Shown here: positions 18,289-29,015 of the stretch, piece after piece | How the letters are laid out: every line of letters begins with the position of its first letter | Position numbering within the stretch: position 1 is the stretch's first letter | DNA from: Rouxiella silvae | GTDB lineage: Bacteria; Pseudomonadota; Gammaproteobacteria; Enterobacterales; Enterobacteriaceae | Length of the DNA: 56,240 nt | Direction: 5' to 3' | Assembly (NCBI RefSeq): GCF_002093625.1 | Contig: NZ_MRWD01000035.1 | Coordinates: 1 to 56,240 of the forward strand | Position numbers and translations under genes: made by a program | Notes under the pieces: generated by a model | What the model saw: only the letters and a program-made list of their open reading frames with translations | What the model was told of the DNA's origin: nothing | Database searches by the model: none

Positions 18289-19410
18289 ATGGATTATCAA
18301 CTTGATTTAGACTGGGACGATTTTCTCGCGCGTTATTGGCAGAAACGTCCGGTCCTGCTTAAACGTGGCTTTAAAAACTTTATCGATCCCCTTTCCCCGG
18401 ATGAGCTGGCGGGGCTGGCAATGGAAAGCGAAGTAGACAGCCGCCTTGTCAGCCACGAAAAAGGCCGCTGGCAGGTAAGCCACGGTCCCTTTGAAAGCTA
18501 CGATCATCTTGGCGAAACGAATTGGTCCATTCTGGTTCAGGCCGTAGATCATTGGCATGAGCCTTCAGCACGCCTGATGCGCCCTTTCCGTCAAATACCC
18601 GATTGGCGTATGGATGATCTGATGGTCTCCTTCTCGGTTCCGGGGGGCGGCGTGGGTCCACACCTCGATCAATACGACGTCTTCATTATTCAGGGTACGG
18701 GCCGTCGCCGCTGGCGCGTGGGCGAGAAGATTGCGATGAAACAGCATTCGCCACACCCTGACCTACTGCAGGTCGAGCCTTTCGATGCCATCATCGATGA
18801 AGAAATGGAACCCGGCGACATTATCTATATTCCGCCTGGTTTCCCGCACGAAGGCTATTCGCTGGAAAACGCCATTAACTATTCGGTTGGATTCAGAGCA
18901 CCAAGTTCACGTGAAATGGTCAGTGGATTTGCAGACTATGTGTTATCACGCGAGCTGGGTAGCAAACGCTACAGCGATCCTGAATTGGTCAGACGCGAAC
19001 ATCCTGCTGAGGTTCAACAGCATGAGCTCGACGGTCTGCGTAACATGATGACCGACTTGGTGGCTAGCCCTGAGCATTTTAATAGCTGGTTTGGCGAGTT
19101 TATTTCACAGTCGCGCCACGAGCTTGACGTTGCGCCACCGGAACCGCCTTATCAGCCAGGTGAAGTTTACGAATTTCTTGAATCAGGCGAGGCACTGCAA
19201 CGTCTAGGTGGACTGCGTGTACTGAAAGTCGGCGATCGCTGCTATGTGAACGGTGAGCCGATTGTCACCGAGCATACTGCGGCGGCCGATGCGTTAACCC
19301 GTAATTTGAGCGTAACTCAGGCTATGCTCGGCGACGCGCTGGAAGACCCTTCCTTCCTCGCCCTGCTTTGTGCGTTGGTGAACAGCGGTTACTGGTACTT
19401 TGACGAGTAA
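18289..19410 (+). CDS. roxA: ribosomal protein uL16 arginine hydroxylase RoxA
   Basis: JmjC-type 2-oxoglutarate/Fe(II) dioxygenase (formerly YcfD) that hydroxylates Arg81 of ribosomal protein L16. The iron-binding H-x-D is in 'GVGPHLDQYDVF' and the distal His in 'PPGFPHEGY'. 373 residues from ATG 18289 (MDYQLDL) match E. coli; the frame open to 18256 is not conserved. It lies downstream of phoQ in the conserved enteric order. Confidence 0.95.
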   Translation: MDYQLDLDWDDFLARYWQKRPVLLKRGFKNFIDPLSPDELAGLAMESEVDSRLVSHEKGRWQVSHGPFESYDHLGETNWSILVQAVDHWHEPSARLMRPFRQIPDWRMDDLMVSFSVPGGGVGPHLDQYDVFIIQGTGRRRWRVGEKIAMKQHSPHPDLLQVEPFDAIIDEEMEPGDIIYIPPGFPHEGYSLENAINYSVGFRAPSSREMVSGFADYVLSRELGSKRYSDPELVRREHPAEVQQHELDGLRNMMTDLVASPEHFNSWFGEFISQSRHELDVAPPEPPYQPGEVYEFLESGEALQRLGGLRVLKVGDRCYVNGEPIVTEHTAAADALTRNLSVTQAMLGDALEDPSFLALLCALVNSGYWYFDE

Positions 19411-19475
19411 TGTTTGAAAATCCTCCCCCTGTCTACGTTTTCGCGTTGCCGGGGGGAAGATTTAAAGACATTCAA

Positions 19476-20693
19476 CTACGAGGAGTTAGCCGTTTTTTCT
19501 ACTGCCATCTTTGGCGGCCTGCTGGCGTAAAGATACAGCACCACTGACGCGATAATACAAAACGCCATTGACCCCACCATCGGCCAAGCGCTGTGCGCCG
19601 GGAACATCGCCAAAAGTGAACCCACCAGCGCACCGGTGCCAAAACGTATCGTGCCTGCCAGAGATGCGGCGGTTCCAGCCATGTGCGGGAAGTCGTCCAT
19701 AATTACAGCCATTGCATTCGATGTTACCATCGCGATACAACCCACATAGCCCGCCACGCCGAACACCAATGCCCAGAAGCCTAATCCAAAAGCACTAACA
19801 ACTAGCAGCCAAAGCCCCATTGTCAACTGAATCATCAAGCCCAAACGGAACATTTTAACCGCCCCCAAACGACGGACGTTACGGCTGTTAAAAAAGGTCA
19901 GGATCACCAAGAACACCACATTCAGCGCAAAATAGAAGCCGAAATTTTGCGGTGATACGCCGTTGAGTTCGATGTAAACAAACGGACCTGCGCTCAGAAA
20001 CGAGAACATACCGGCAAACGAAAAACCGCTGGCCAGCATATAGCTCAGCACCCGCTTGTGACGAAATAGTGTAGCGAAGTTGCCCAAGCTGGTACGCATA
20101 TGAAAGCGTTGCCTGCGCTCTTTGGGTAGGGTTTCTTTAATAAACACCGCCACCAACACCGCGGCTATCAACGCGGCAATCGCCATAGCCCAAAAAATAG
20201 CGTGCCAGCTAAACCACAGCATTAGCGCACCGCCCAGCATTGGGGCCAGCAGAGGCGCCACAGTCATCACCAGCACGACGAAAGACATCATTCGCGAGAA
20301 TTCATCTTTGGTGAACATATCGCGCATTAGGGCATTGATAACCACGCTGGCCGCCGCGGCTGAAAGGCCGTGCAAGAAGCGCATGTTGACCAGCTGTTGT
20401 ACCGAGTCCGACAGTGCACAGGCCGCAGCGGCAATGGCAAACACCAGCGCGCCCCAGAAAATAACCGGTTTACGCCCGAGACTGTCGGCCATCGGGCCAT
20501 AAAATAGCTGACCCACGGCAAAGCCCAATACGTAGGCGCTCAGCGTCATTTGCACACTGCCAGCCGGAACGCCAAACTCCTGGGCAATCATTGGCATACT
20601 CGGCAGATACATGTCGATAGCCAACGGCATCAACATCGACAACAGTCCCAAAATCAGGATCAGACCTAAATGAGACGTCCGCGGTTCTTGCAC
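19476..20693 (-). CDS. bcr: Bcr/CflA-family multidrug exporter
   Basis: MFS drug:H+ antiporter of 405 residues and 12 transmembrane helices, homologous to E. coli Bcr (bicyclomycin resistance). The signature '[16 protein letters not shown]' (loop 2-3) and '[16 protein letters not shown]' in helix 1 are present. The start is GTG 20693, with AGGAG eight bases upstream. It lies downstream of rsuA on the same strand, 44 bases apart, as in E. coli, so they may be cotranscribed. The direct neighbour roxA is convergent. Confidence 0.92.
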   Translation of the reverse strand: MQEPRTSHLGLILILGLLSMLMPLAIDMYLPSMPMIAQEFGVPAGSVQMTLSAYVLGFAVGQLFYGPMADSLGRKPVIFWGALVFAIAAAACALSDSVQQLVNMRFLHGLSAAAASVVINALMRDMFTKDEFSRMMSFVVLVMTVAPLLAPMLGGALMLWFSWHAIFWAMAIAALIAAVLVAVFIKETLPKERRQRFHMRTSLGNFATLFRHKRVLSYMLASGFSFAGMFSFLSAGPFVYIELNGVSPQNFGFYFALNVVFLVILTFFNSRNVRRLGAVKMFRLGLMIQLTMGLWLLVVSAFGLGFWALVFGVAGYVGCIAMVTSNAMAVIMDDFPHMAGTAASLAGTIRFGTGALVGSLLAMFPAHSAWPMVGSMAFCIIASVVLYLYASRPPKMAVEKTANSS

Positions 20694-20737
20694 TTTTTAC
20701 AGCTCCTGTTAAAAATGAAAACCTGTCATTCAGATGA

Positions 20738-21442
20738 CTAGCGAGGAACGACCACTGAAGCAATTTCTGCTTCAGTCAGTGGGCGGTATTCGCCTGGCTC
20801 AAGGTCTTCGTCCATCGTAATTTCGCCAATTCGCTCACGGTGCAGCTCCACAACGCGATTACCCACGGCGGCGAACATGCGTTTCACCTGGTGATAGCGG
20901 CCTTCGCTGATGGTTAAACGCACCACGTGCTCACTGACCTGCTCAAGCTGAGCAGGCTTGGTCAGCGAGTCTTCATTGTGCAGTTGAACACCGGCGGTAA
21001 ACTGCTCGGCGGTATCTTCAGCCAGCGGCAGCTCAAGCGTCACCAAATAGGTTTTTTCACAGTGATGCTTAGGTGAGGTAATGCGATGCGACCACTGGCC
21101 GTCGTCGGTCATCAGCACCAGACCCGTGGTGTCGATATCAAGACGACCCGCGGCGTGAAGCTTGTAGGCAACCGGCTCTTCAAGGAAATAAAGCACGGTA
21201 GGATGGTCAGGATCGTCAGTCGAACAGACGTAACCCTGCGGCTTGTTAAGCATGAAGTAACGGAAGCCGGTGATTTGCTCCAGCACGTTACCGTCAAATT
21301 CAACAGACATTTCCGGGGTCAATTTTAACGATCCGCTCTTGACCACTTCGCCGTCTACGGTAACGCGCTTTGCACGCAGTTCACGCGCGACTAACGCACG
21401 GCTTACACCTAACTGTTGAGATAAAAACTTGTCCAATCGCAT
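20738..21442 (-). CDS. rsuA: 16S rRNA pseudouridine(516) synthase
   Basis: Makes pseudouridine 516 in 16S rRNA. It has an N-terminal S4 RNA-binding domain ('[20 protein letters not shown]'), the catalytic Asp in '[16 protein letters not shown]' and the C-terminal '[20 protein letters not shown]'. Length 234 compares with 231 in E. coli. It is divergent from radD and upstream of bcr. Confidence 0.95.
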   Translation of the reverse strand: MRLDKFLSQQLGVSRALVARELRAKRVTVDGEVVKSGSLKLTPEMSVEFDGNVLEQITGFRYFMLNKPQGYVCSTDDPDHPTVLYFLEEPVAYKLHAAGRLDIDTTGLVLMTDDGQWSHRITSPKHHCEKTYLVTLELPLAEDTAEQFTAGVQLHNEDSLTKPAQLEQVSEHVVRLTISEGRYHQVKRMFAAVGNRVVELHRERIGEITMDEDLEPGEYRPLTEAEIASVVVPR

Positions 21443-21748
21443 TGAATCTACTTAGCCTTTCTTGGCGAACGGGGAATGCTCGCGCTTTAATAAAACACAA
21501 CACCCCGCTGCTGCATCATGCTGCAACCGCAGGGTGTAAAAGTATTATTTAATGAATTTGAATGGGCAGTCTGCCTGCCGTTGAGAATGGGTATTATAGC
21601 GGGCCTTGCGCTGAAATGTCGCGTCTATCTGTAAAACTTAGCAGACTAAATTTTATCAGAGGAGTGCTCTAGCACCGTTCGCCTTGTTAGAGAATAATTG
21701 GCATACTGACACTCTGTTTTTATCTGCCACCGAAAGTTTTGGGTCGTC
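21443..21748. other. rsuA-radD divergent intergenic region
   Basis: About 300 bases with promoters for both flanking genes. It contains an imperfect hairpin near 21500-21538 (ACACCC... / ...GGGTGT) without a T-run. No small gene is apparent. Confidence 0.4.
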
Positions 21749-23518
21749 ATGCAAGCCATTCCCTTTACACTCCGCCCTTATCAGCAAGAAGCCGTAGACG
21801 CCACACTGAAGCATTTTCGTCGCCATGATGCGCCTGCCGCTATCGTGCTGCCTACCGGTGCGGGGAAAAGCCTGGTGATTGCCGAGTTGGCAAGAGTGGC
21901 CCGTGGGCGCGTGTTGGTGCTCGCGCACGTTAAGGAACTGGTGGCGCAGAACCACTCAAAATATCTCTCTTACGGACTGGATGCCGATATTTTTGCCGCC
22001 GGACTGAACATCAAACAAAGTCAGGGGAAAGTGGTATTCGGCAGCGTGCAGTCGGTTGCGCCCAATCTGAATAAGTTCGACAGCGCATTTTCTTTGTTGA
22101 TTATTGATGAATGTCATCGTATCAGCGACGATGATAACAGCCAGTATCAGCAAATTATCGCCCATTTGCGTAGCCAAAATCCGCGCCTACGATTATTGGG
22201 GCTGACCGCCACGCCTTATCGCCTTGGTAAAGGCTGGATCTACCAATTTCACTATCAGGGTATGGTGCGCGGTGATGATAAGTGCCTGTTTCGCGACTGT
22301 ATTTACGAGTTGCCGCTGCGCTACATGATAAAACATCAGTTCCTGGTGCCGCCGGAACGTCTAGACATGCCGGTGGTACAGTATGATTTCAGCCGCCTAC
22401 AGCCCAACAGCAGTGGGCTTTTCGCCGAAGCGGATCTCAACCTCGAACTCCGTCAGCAGGCACGCATCACGCCGCACATTGTTAATCAAATCATTGATTT
22501 CGCTAAAGATCGCAAAGGTGCGATGGTTTTCTGTTCGACGGTTGAGCACGCAGGCGAAGTATTCAAACTGCTGCCCGCCGGAGAGGCAGCACTGGTGAGC
22601 GCGCAAACGTCAGCCCAAGACCGAGATCAGTTAATTAACGCGTTTAAACAGCAAAAATTACGTTATCTGGTTAACGTTTCGGTGCTTACTACTGGCTTTG
22701 ATGCGCCGCACGTTGATTTAATTGCTATTTTGCGCCCCACTGAGTCAGTCAGCCTTTATCAGCAAATTGTGGGTCGAGGACTGCGACTGGCGCCGGACAA
22801 GACCGACTGCCTGATCCTTGATTACGCAGGCAATCCGCACGACCTGTTTACGCCTGAGGTAGGCAGCCATAAACCCGCCGGTGACAACAAACCGGTGCAG
22901 GTATTTTGTCCGGCCTGTGGTTTTGCCAATATATTCTGGGGTAAAACCACGGAAGACGGCACCGTAATTGAACATTTTGGCCGCCGCTGTCAGGGCATTC
23001 TTGAAGATGATGAAGACAACCGCGAGCAGTGCGATTTTCGCTTTCGCTTTAAAAGCTGTCCACACTGCGGTGCAGAAAATGACATTGCCGCCCGCCGGTG
23101 CCACCAATGTCAGGAAATACTGGTCGATCCCGACGATATGCTCAAAGCAGCGCAGAGGCTTAAAGACGCTCTCGTGCTGCGCTGCGGCGGTATGAGTCTT
23201 GAAACCGGCAAAGATGATAAAGGCGAATGGTTAAAGATTACCTATTACGACGAGGACGGTGCCAGCGCCAGCGAACGCTATCGCCTACAAACGCCTGCCC
23301 AGCGTACGGCCTTTTTGCATAACTTTATGCGCCCGCATCAGCGTGCACCTGGCGTTGAGCTGGTGTGGCACAACGCGGCAGATATCATTGCCCAACAGGC
23401 GCTGCTGCGGCATCCCGACTTTGTTGTCGCGCGTATGAAAGGTCGGTTCTGGCAAATTCGTGAGAAGATCTTCGATTATCAGGGGCGTTTTCGCCGCGCT
23501 TATGCGCTACGAGGTTAG
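21749..23518 (+). CDS. radD: RadD, DNA repair helicase-like protein
   Basis: SF2 helicase-family ATPase (formerly YejH) that helps RecA-mediated recombination repair. Walker A '[10 protein letters not shown]', a DECH Walker B box '[10 protein letters not shown]', 'GLTATPYR', and motif VI 'QIVGRGLRL' are intact. A C-terminal zinc-ribbon region has paired cysteines ('CPACGF', 'CPHCGAEN', 'CHQC'). 589 residues compare with 586 in E. coli. It is followed by rplY on the same strand, as in E. coli. Confidence 0.94.
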   Translation: MQAIPFTLRPYQQEAVDATLKHFRRHDAPAAIVLPTGAGKSLVIAELARVARGRVLVLAHVKELVAQNHSKYLSYGLDADIFAAGLNIKQSQGKVVFGSVQSVAPNLNKFDSAFSLLIIDECHRISDDDNSQYQQIIAHLRSQNPRLRLLGLTATPYRLGKGWIYQFHYQGMVRGDDKCLFRDCIYELPLRYMIKHQFLVPPERLDMPVVQYDFSRLQPNSSGLFAEADLNLELRQQARITPHIVNQIIDFAKDRKGAMVFCSTVEHAGEVFKLLPAGEAALVSAQTSAQDRDQLINAFKQQKLRYLVNVSVLTTGFDAPHVDLIAILRPTESVSLYQQIVGRGLRLAPDKTDCLILDYAGNPHDLFTPEVGSHKPAGDNKPVQVFCPACGFANIFWGKTTEDGTVIEHFGRRCQGILEDDEDNREQCDFRFRFKSCPHCGAENDIAARRCHQCQEILVDPDDMLKAAQRLKDALVLRCGGMSLETGKDDKGEWLKITYYDEDGASASERYRLQTPAQRTAFLHNFMRPHQRAPGVELVWHNAADIIAQQALLRHPDFVVARMKGRFWQIREKIFDYQGRFRRAYALRG

Positions 23519-23666
23519 CGGTTTAAGACATATTCAGGGATTAATCATTTGCCGTGCGGGTGATACTTCGGTAACATACCGCCCGCTTTCGCCATGTGCG
23601 AAGCGAAGATCTATCACCTGTTGCTGGGTCGCCTGTAACAGTAATTTTCTTATTAAGAGAAAAATC

Positions 23667-23951
23667 ATGACTACTATTAATGCACAAGTACGTACTGCGC
23701 AGGGTAAGGGTGCGAGCCGCCGCCTGCGCGCAGCAAACAAATTCCCAGCTATCGTTTACGGTGGCTCTGCTGAACCTATCTCTATCGAGTTGGACCATGA
23801 CTCTGTAAAGAACCAGGAACTGAAAGCGGAATTTTACAGCGAAGCAATCACTCTGGTTATCGACGGTAAAGAAACCAAAGTTAAAGTTCAAGCTGTACAG
23901 CGTCACCCGTTCAAGCCAAAACTGGCTCACATCGACTTCGTTCGCGTTTAA
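23667..23951 (+). CDS. rplY: 50S ribosomal protein bL25
   Basis: Binds 5S rRNA. The 94-residue single-domain form typical of enterics ([21 protein letters not shown] ... 'LAHIDFVRV') is longer than no known partner domain and lacks the CTC extension. ATG 23667 has AAGAGA upstream. The frame continues upstream into radD but that part is not bL25. Confidence 0.95.
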   Translation: MTTINAQVRTAQGKGASRRLRAANKFPAIVYGGSAEPISIELDHDSVKNQELKAEFYSEAITLVIDGKETKVKVQAVQRHPFKPKLAHIDFVRV

Positions 23952-23997
23952 TCGCAAACTGAGTAGATGCGCATAGGGACGCCTACGCGAGAACAAT

Positions 23998-24026
23998 AAA
24001 AAACGCCGCTTGATGCGGCGTTTTTT
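23998..24026. terminator. bidirectional terminator between rplY and yejK
   Basis: Stem AAAAAACGCCGC / GCGGCGTTTTTT has loop TTGAT. It lies between convergent rplY and yejK and has A/T arms on both sides. Confidence 0.9.
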
Positions 24027-24047
24027 ATTGCCTGAATTTGGTGAAAC

Positions 24048-25058
24048 TCAGCTGTTGCCGCTGCCTGAACGACGCTGTAACTGGTCACGCAGGTTCGGGG
24101 GCGTGCCTTTAATCGTCAAAGTATCCGTCGCCGGATCCCAGAAAATACGTTCACCCATCAGCATGGCATCGAAGTTGATACTTACGCCACCGCCGCTGCC
24201 GGCAAACTTGGTCAACTGACGCAGCGTACTGCGGTCGGCCGGGAAGCTCTCTTCCAACTCATAACCCTGATCGGTCGAAAATTGTTTAAAGTCTTTATCA
24301 CCCAGCGGCGGTAACCCCTGCGCCAGCTCCTGCAATTCAATCTCTTCACCCGCCTGCAACTGATCATTGCAGTAGGTATACACCTGCTGACGGTAGTTCT
24401 GTCGTTCATTCTTATCTAGCTGCGCTTGCGCGCAGTAGTCATCAACGGCCTGCAACAGCCCGCGGTTCTGCGCCTTGGTATCCAGACCGACTGATGCACC
24501 GAGGAAATCCATAAAGAAGTCAGAGACTTTACGGCCCACTCTACCCTTGAGGAACGTCAGATAACGCGTTGATTCCGGATTGGTTTCCCATTCAGTCAGA
24601 TCAATACGCGCCACGATATCGGCGTGGTTGATATCGAGATAATGAATGCTGCTCACATCAAGTTGCTCGTTTACGCGCATGCTGCTGCGGCTGCTCAGCA
24701 CGGCAACCAGCAAATACTCGACCGCCAAGAAACGATAGTGGCAGAACAGCACAACGCCACCTTCGGCAAAAGGATATTTCGCCAGCTCGTCGCGCAGACG
24801 CCCCGTCGCGGCGCGGCTAAATCCGAGAAAATCCTCATCACCCTGACGACAGTCGCGCAGCGCGGTGGCCAGCTCGCTGTCTTGGTTAAACAGGCCATAA
24901 GCTTTGTTTTTAGCGCTGTAAACGCGATGCAGCTCGGCCATCATCTCTTCAACCGCCGAATTCGGGGTTAAAAGGGTATCGCGCAGCACAACATCCAGCG
25001 TCTGCTCGTCGCGTTTATTCAACTGGTGTAGAGCAATTTGCTCGAGATCCAGACTCAT
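24048..25058 (-). CDS. yejK: nucleoid-associated protein YejK
   Basis: Nucleoid-associated protein of 336 residues (NdpA family; 335 in E. coli) that binds DNA; it also interacts with topoisomerases in E. coli. Recognisable regions are '[28 protein letters not shown]' at the start and '[34 protein letters not shown]' near the end. It is divergent from yejL. Confidence 0.93.
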   Translation of the reverse strand: MSLDLEQIALHQLNKRDEQTLDVVLRDTLLTPNSAVEEMMAELHRVYSAKNKAYGLFNQDSELATALRDCRQGDEDFLGFSRAATGRLRDELAKYPFAEGGVVLFCHYRFLAVEYLLVAVLSSRSSMRVNEQLDVSSIHYLDINHADIVARIDLTEWETNPESTRYLTFLKGRVGRKVSDFFMDFLGASVGLDTKAQNRGLLQAVDDYCAQAQLDKNERQNYRQQVYTYCNDQLQAGEEIELQELAQGLPPLGDKDFKQFSTDQGYELEESFPADRSTLRQLTKFAGSGGGVSINFDAMLMGERIFWDPATDTLTIKGTPPNLRDQLQRRSGSGNS

Positions 25059-25268
25059 TTGACCATCTCCTGTTCATTTAGGGTATTCCCCTGCGCCGCG
25101 TATTCAAACACTGAAGCGCACCTGCTGCAAGCCATTACCCGTACACTCGAAACCTCTGGTAACAGGGGCAGACACTAACCCAGCGTTATTAACGTTATAA
25201 AAATGCGGAAACTCATGCCGCGATAAGTTAAGATATTGGACTTTGTAAAGCTTTGAGCACATTAATCT

Positions 25269-25496
25269 ATGCCACAATCATCCCGTTATAGTGACGAACA
25301 CGTTGAGCAACTGCTGTCTGAGTTAGCCACCGTTCTGGAAAAACACCGCGCGCCAACCGACCTTTCTCTGATGGTTTTGGGCAATATGGTGACTAACCTT
25401 ATCAACACCAGCGTCGCTCCTGCTCAGCGTAAAGTTCTGGGACGTTCGTTTGCCGATGCCTTGCAAGCATCTATAAGAGAAGACAAAGCCCATTAA
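25269..25496 (+). CDS. yejL: YejL family protein
   Basis: Protein of 75 residues, the same length as E. coli YejL (UPF0352). It is helical, with '[39 protein letters not shown]'. Function is unknown. It is followed 24 bases later by yejM, so the two are probably cotranscribed. Confidence 0.93.
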   Translation: MPQSSRYSDEHVEQLLSELATVLEKHRAPTDLSLMVLGNMVTNLINTSVAPAQRKVLGRSFADALQASIREDKAH

Positions 25497-25520
25497 TTTA
25501 ATATTTAGCCAAATCCTTTT

Positions 25521-27290
25521 ATGGTGACAAATAGTCCACGCTATCGCGAAAAAGTATCCCAGATGGTGAGTTGGGGGCACTGGTTCGCCCTATTCAATAT
25601 TCTGCTTAGTCTTGGACTCGGTAGCCGATATCTATTTGTTTCTGACTGGCCCTCCTCGCTTGAAGGCAGGATTTACGCGCTGGTCAGTTGGCTAGGTCAT
25701 TTTAGCTTTGTCGGCTTTGCCGTGTATCTGCTGATCGTTTTCCCACTGACGTTTGTGGTGATGTCGCAGCGTTTGCTGCGTTTCCTGTCGGCTATACTCG
25801 CCACCATTGGGCTGACCCTGCTGCTGGTAGACACTGAAGTATTTACCCGCTTCCACCTGCATATTAACCCCGTGGTGTGGGAGCTAGTGGTGAACCCTGG
25901 TCAGGCCGAATTGGCACGTGACTGGCAGTTGATGTTTATCTGCGTGCCGATTATTTTCCTGATAGAGATGCTATTCGGCACGTGGGCGTGGCAAAAGCTG
26001 CGCAGCCTCAACCGCCGCAGCTTTGCCAAACCGTTGGTAGTATTGTTTATTTGCTGCTTCTTTGCTTCGCACCTGATGTACATTTGGGCGGACGCCAATT
26101 TCTATCGCCCTATCACCATGCAGCGATCCAATTTACCGCTGTCATACCCCATGACCGCGCGTAAATTCCTTGAGAAGCATGGTCTGCTTGATGCTCAAGC
26201 CTATCAGCAACGCCTCATCGAACAAGGCGATCCTGAGGCGATTTCAGTCGAATATCCGCTGAATACCATCAGTTTCCTTGATAAAGGCAGTAACTATAAT
26301 TTACTGATGATCGTGGTCAATGGCCTGAATGCCACCACGATGTCAAAAACCATGCCTCAGCTGAGTCAATTTGCCAGCAATAACGTGAATTTCACCCACC
26401 ACTTCAGCTCCGGCAATCAGGATGATACAGGGCTATTTGGACTATTTTATGGCATCTCTCCAACCTATCTTGAAGGGATTATTACCTCACGCAAACCGTC
26501 GGCATTAATGACCTCTCTTGCTCAGCAAAATTATGAATTTGGCCTGTTTGCCTCTGACGGTTTCAACAGCCCGCTTTATCGCCAGGCGCTGCTTTCCGAC
26601 TTCTCGCTGCCGCCGGCAACAAGTCAGGACGACGCGCAAACCACCCAGCAATGGGAACAGTGGTTGAATGCAAGAAGCGCACGTCCGTGGTTCTCTTATC
26701 TCAGTTTTAGCGGTACCACTAGTGCTACAGCCCCCGGTAAAGACGGTAAAAAACCGTCAGCAGCAATGATAAATCGTCGCTATCAACAAGGCGCCGAAGA
26801 AGTTGACGGGCAAATCGCCGACGTGCTCAAGAAGCTGCAGGACAAAGGTATGCTTAACAATACGGTAGTGGTTATTACCGGTTCGAAGGGCGTTGACCTT
26901 AATGCGCAGCAAAACTCGATGGACACCGAGCAGATTCAAGTCCCGCTGGTTATCCATTGGCCTGGCACACCGGCTCAAACGGTGAATAAACTGACTGCCC
27001 ATGAGGACGTGATGACGACCTTAATGCAACGCCTGCTGCACGTTACCACCTCGCCGGCTGACTATTCTCAGGGTGAAGATCTGTTTGCCGCGCGCCGGAC
27101 CAATAACTGGGTCTCCAGCAGCAACGACGGCGCACTGGTGATAACGACCCCAACGCAGACTATTCGCCTGGACAATAACGGCAACTATCATGCCTACGAC
27201 AGCCACGGTCTTGAGTTAAAAGACCAACGCCCGGAACTGGGCCTACTGCTGCAGGTACTGACCAACCAGAAACGATTTGTAGCGAACTAG
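25521..27290 (+). CDS. yejM: YejM/PbgA/LapC, LPS-synthesis regulator
   Basis: Inner-membrane protein with five N-terminal transmembrane helices (about residues 15-190) and a periplasmic sulfatase-fold domain ('NLLMIVVNGLNATTMSKTMP', 'VVVITGSKGVDLN'). In E. coli it senses LPS and controls LpxC degradation through LapB; cardiolipin binding was also proposed. The sulfatase fold lacks an obvious catalytic Cys/Ser-x-Pro/Ala-x-Arg motif. 589 residues compare with 586. The tRNA-Pro gene follows, as in E. coli. Confidence 0.94.
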   Translation: MVTNSPRYREKVSQMVSWGHWFALFNILLSLGLGSRYLFVSDWPSSLEGRIYALVSWLGHFSFVGFAVYLLIVFPLTFVVMSQRLLRFLSAILATIGLTLLLVDTEVFTRFHLHINPVVWELVVNPGQAELARDWQLMFICVPIIFLIEMLFGTWAWQKLRSLNRRSFAKPLVVLFICCFFASHLMYIWADANFYRPITMQRSNLPLSYPMTARKFLEKHGLLDAQAYQQRLIEQGDPEAISVEYPLNTISFLDKGSNYNLLMIVVNGLNATTMSKTMPQLSQFASNNVNFTHHFSSGNQDDTGLFGLFYGISPTYLEGIITSRKPSALMTSLAQQNYEFGLFASDGFNSPLYRQALLSDFSLPPATSQDDAQTTQQWEQWLNARSARPWFSYLSFSGTTSATAPGKDGKKPSAAMINRRYQQGAEEVDGQIADVLKKLQDKGMLNNTVVVITGSKGVDLNAQQNSMDTEQIQVPLVIHWPGTPAQTVNKLTAHEDVMTTLMQRLLHVTTSPADYSQGEDLFAARRTNNWVSSSNDGALVITTPTQTIRLDNNGNYHAYDSHGLELKDQRPELGLLLQVLTNQKRFVAN

Positions 27291-27366
27291 TTGCTTAAAA
27301 TTAAAGCAGTCGTGAGCGCAGCATATTGATTTTAAAGCCTGAATGCGTAGACTGTTTAACCAGCAT

Positions 27367-27443
27367 CGGCATGTAGCGCAGCTTGGTAGCGCATCGTCCT
27401 GGGGGGGCGAGGGTCGGAGGTTCAAATCCTCTCATGCCGACCA
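27367..27443 (+). tRNA. proL: tRNA-Pro (anticodon GGG)
   Basis: 77 bases with an encoded CCA end. The acceptor stem is CGGCATG/CATGCCG. The anticodon stem TCGTC/GGCGA encloses loop CTGGGGG, giving anticodon GGG (reads CCC and CCU). The T arm contains GGTTCAAATCC. Position after yejM matches proL of E. coli. Confidence 0.96.
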
Positions 27444-27460
27444 ACTATTCTAGATAGGTC

Positions 27461-27492
27461 AAGGGGTTAATCGAAAGGTTAGCCCCTTTACT
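27461..27492 (+). terminator. terminator after tRNA-Pro
   Basis: Stem AAGGGGTTAA (27461-27470) pairs with TTAGCCCCTT (27479-27488) with one G-U. It is followed by TACTTTAT. Confidence 0.7.
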
Positions 27493-27618
27493 TTATGCGG
27501 TAAACTGCATAACCCTCTCGCCGTATAAATATTCCCGTTCTCAATCTGAACATATTTACTTGCTGATGACACTGTTGTTTAATGGTTTTTCAGCTAATAA
27601 AATCAGGAAGATAACGTA

Positions 27619-28029
27619 ATGTTGAAGAAAGGGATTTTACCTCTCGCGGTTTCTATTTCGCTCGTACTTTCGGCCTGCAATAGTCAACAAACTAGCGTTG
27701 ACAGAAATGCTCGCCACGTCGCTCAAGAAATTGCACAAAACCACTTTGATCCCAATACTCGTCCTTTAACGGCCGACAATATCAGAGTAATGAAACCCGT
27801 TATGCAGCAGTTCTATGATATCGGTAAACGAGATCAGGCTTCTGGGATGACCCCCGTTCAAGCTATGGAGCGTGCCCTTTTAATCGGTACAAGCGGCATA
27901 ATTCAGGGTGGCGATAAAGCCATGTATGCCGGTCAGACCTATACCGTTGACGATCCGATTACGCAGCAAAAAATGATTGCAAAAGGTGCCACTGCCTCTT
28001 ATCTCGATGGTTATAACGGCGTCCCTTAA
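27619..28029 (+). CDS. lipoprotein, Exc2-family-like
   Basis: Lipoprotein of 136 residues with a type II signal peptide and lipobox LSAC (Cys about residue 19). The mature part has 'YDIGKRDQASGMTPVQAMERA' and the C-terminal 'YLDGYNGVP'. This resembles the enterobacterial Exc2-family lipoproteins, whose name comes from a plasmid entry-exclusion protein. I recall the family only approximately, so the name is tentative. It is monocistronic, with a ribosome site AGGAAGA, and lies after the tRNA gene, a common insertion point for accessory DNA. Confidence 0.6.
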   Translation: MLKKGILPLAVSISLVLSACNSQQTSVDRNARHVAQEIAQNHFDPNTRPLTADNIRVMKPVMQQFYDIGKRDQASGMTPVQAMERALLIGTSGIIQGGDKAMYAGQTYTVDDPITQQKMIAKGATASYLDGYNGVP

Positions 28030-28083
28030 CCATTAATTGATGCGCTGACTTCCCGACGCGACTCAAATATCATTGCACCGGCC

Positions 28084-28111
28084 AAGAGGCAGTCACCCAA
28101 GGTTGCCTCTT
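28084..28111 (+). terminator. hairpin after the lipoprotein gene
   Basis: Stem AAGAGGCA / TGCCTCTT has a 12-base loop, between the lipoprotein gene and the convergent DeoR gene. The T-run is weak. Confidence 0.5.
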
Positions 28112-28145
28112 CTGATTAAATCAGCGCTCAATGACCCATCACTCA

Positions 28146-28916
28146 TTACACCGTGTAGATGCGAATATCATGCTCACGAAAGGCGGAGTAGTACTCGCGG
28201 CTGATATTTTCTTCGACCACCATCACATCAATCTGGCTGCTGTCGGCGACAACGTAGCGGGCCACGGCCGGAATTTTATCGGCAGTGAGTCCAACAAGGG
28301 TTTCATTGCACTGTCCAATGATGGCTTTTTTAAATTCGCAATCTGCATAGTCAAATCCGGTCAACCCCGTTTCTGGGGCCATAGCGCAGCCACCAATAAA
28401 CCCTTGGTCAAACATTACGCCCTTCAACTGAGTGACGGCGGAAGTCCCCACACATCCTCCGGAGGCTCGCTGAATCTGCCCTCCCAGCATTATCACTTCA
28501 AACAACGGTTTTTTTAACAAAATGACGGCAATCTCCGCAGAGTTTGTCACGACCGTGAGGGCCATATCGGCAGGCAACGCGTCGGCGATTGCTAAATTAG
28601 TTGTCCCGCTGTCGATAAAAATACAGCTGCCGTGCTTGACCAGTTGTGCACATTTATGCGCGATACTGCTCTTTTTATCCCTATTTAGATCCCGACGACC
28701 GGAGATATCACCGGCTTCAGGCAATGCTATTACAGCACCGCCATAGACTTTTTTACACACCCCTTTCTTACTAAGCTCATGTAAATCACGGCGAATTGTG
28801 TGTTCTGACACCTTGAGCTGCGCAGCAAGTTCGTTGCAAACCACCCGGCCACTGTCCAGAAGGATCTGTTTAATGAGGGCTTGTCGTTCCTTAGGGAAAG
28901 CTGCATAATCGAGCAC
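28146..28916 (-). CDS. DeoR-family regulator
   Basis: Sugar-metabolism repressor type of 256 residues. The N-terminal DeoR helix-turn-helix is 'ERQALIKQILLDSGRVVCNELAAQLKVSEHTIRRDLHELSKKG'. The C-terminal effector domain has 'FIDSGTTNLAIADALP', 'VVTNS' and 'MLGGQIQRASGGCVG', the ISOCOT-fold sugar-phosphate site. I chose the GTG at 28916 because AGGAGT lies upstream; the frame stays open 23 codons to 28985 but that piece is not DeoR-like. It is divergent from the pseudo-phosphatase/transporter operon and presumably regulates it, with a sugar phosphate as likely effector. Confidence 0.85.
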   Translation of the reverse strand: MLDYAAFPKERQALIKQILLDSGRVVCNELAAQLKVSEHTIRRDLHELSKKGVCKKVYGGAVIALPEAGDISGRRDLNRDKKSSIAHKCAQLVKHGSCIFIDSGTTNLAIADALPADMALTVVTNSAEIAVILLKKPLFEVIMLGGQIQRASGGCVGTSAVTQLKGVMFDQGFIGGCAMAPETGLTGFDYADCEFKKAIIGQCNETLVGLTADKIPAVARYVVADSSQIDVMVVEENISREYYSAFREHDIRIYTV

Positions 28917-29015
28917 GTAAACTCCTAAATAAATAAACACTGAGCAATAAGGAGCATGATCGTGCATCGCTACTGTGTCTGTCAACGTCCCTTTACCGGA
29001 GAAGTGTCCTGAAAA

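Noticed and set aside
23460-23666. N-terminal extension of rplY of 69 codons
   Set aside because: It overlaps the end of radD; the ATG at 23667 has a ribosome site and matches bL25 of 94 residues.
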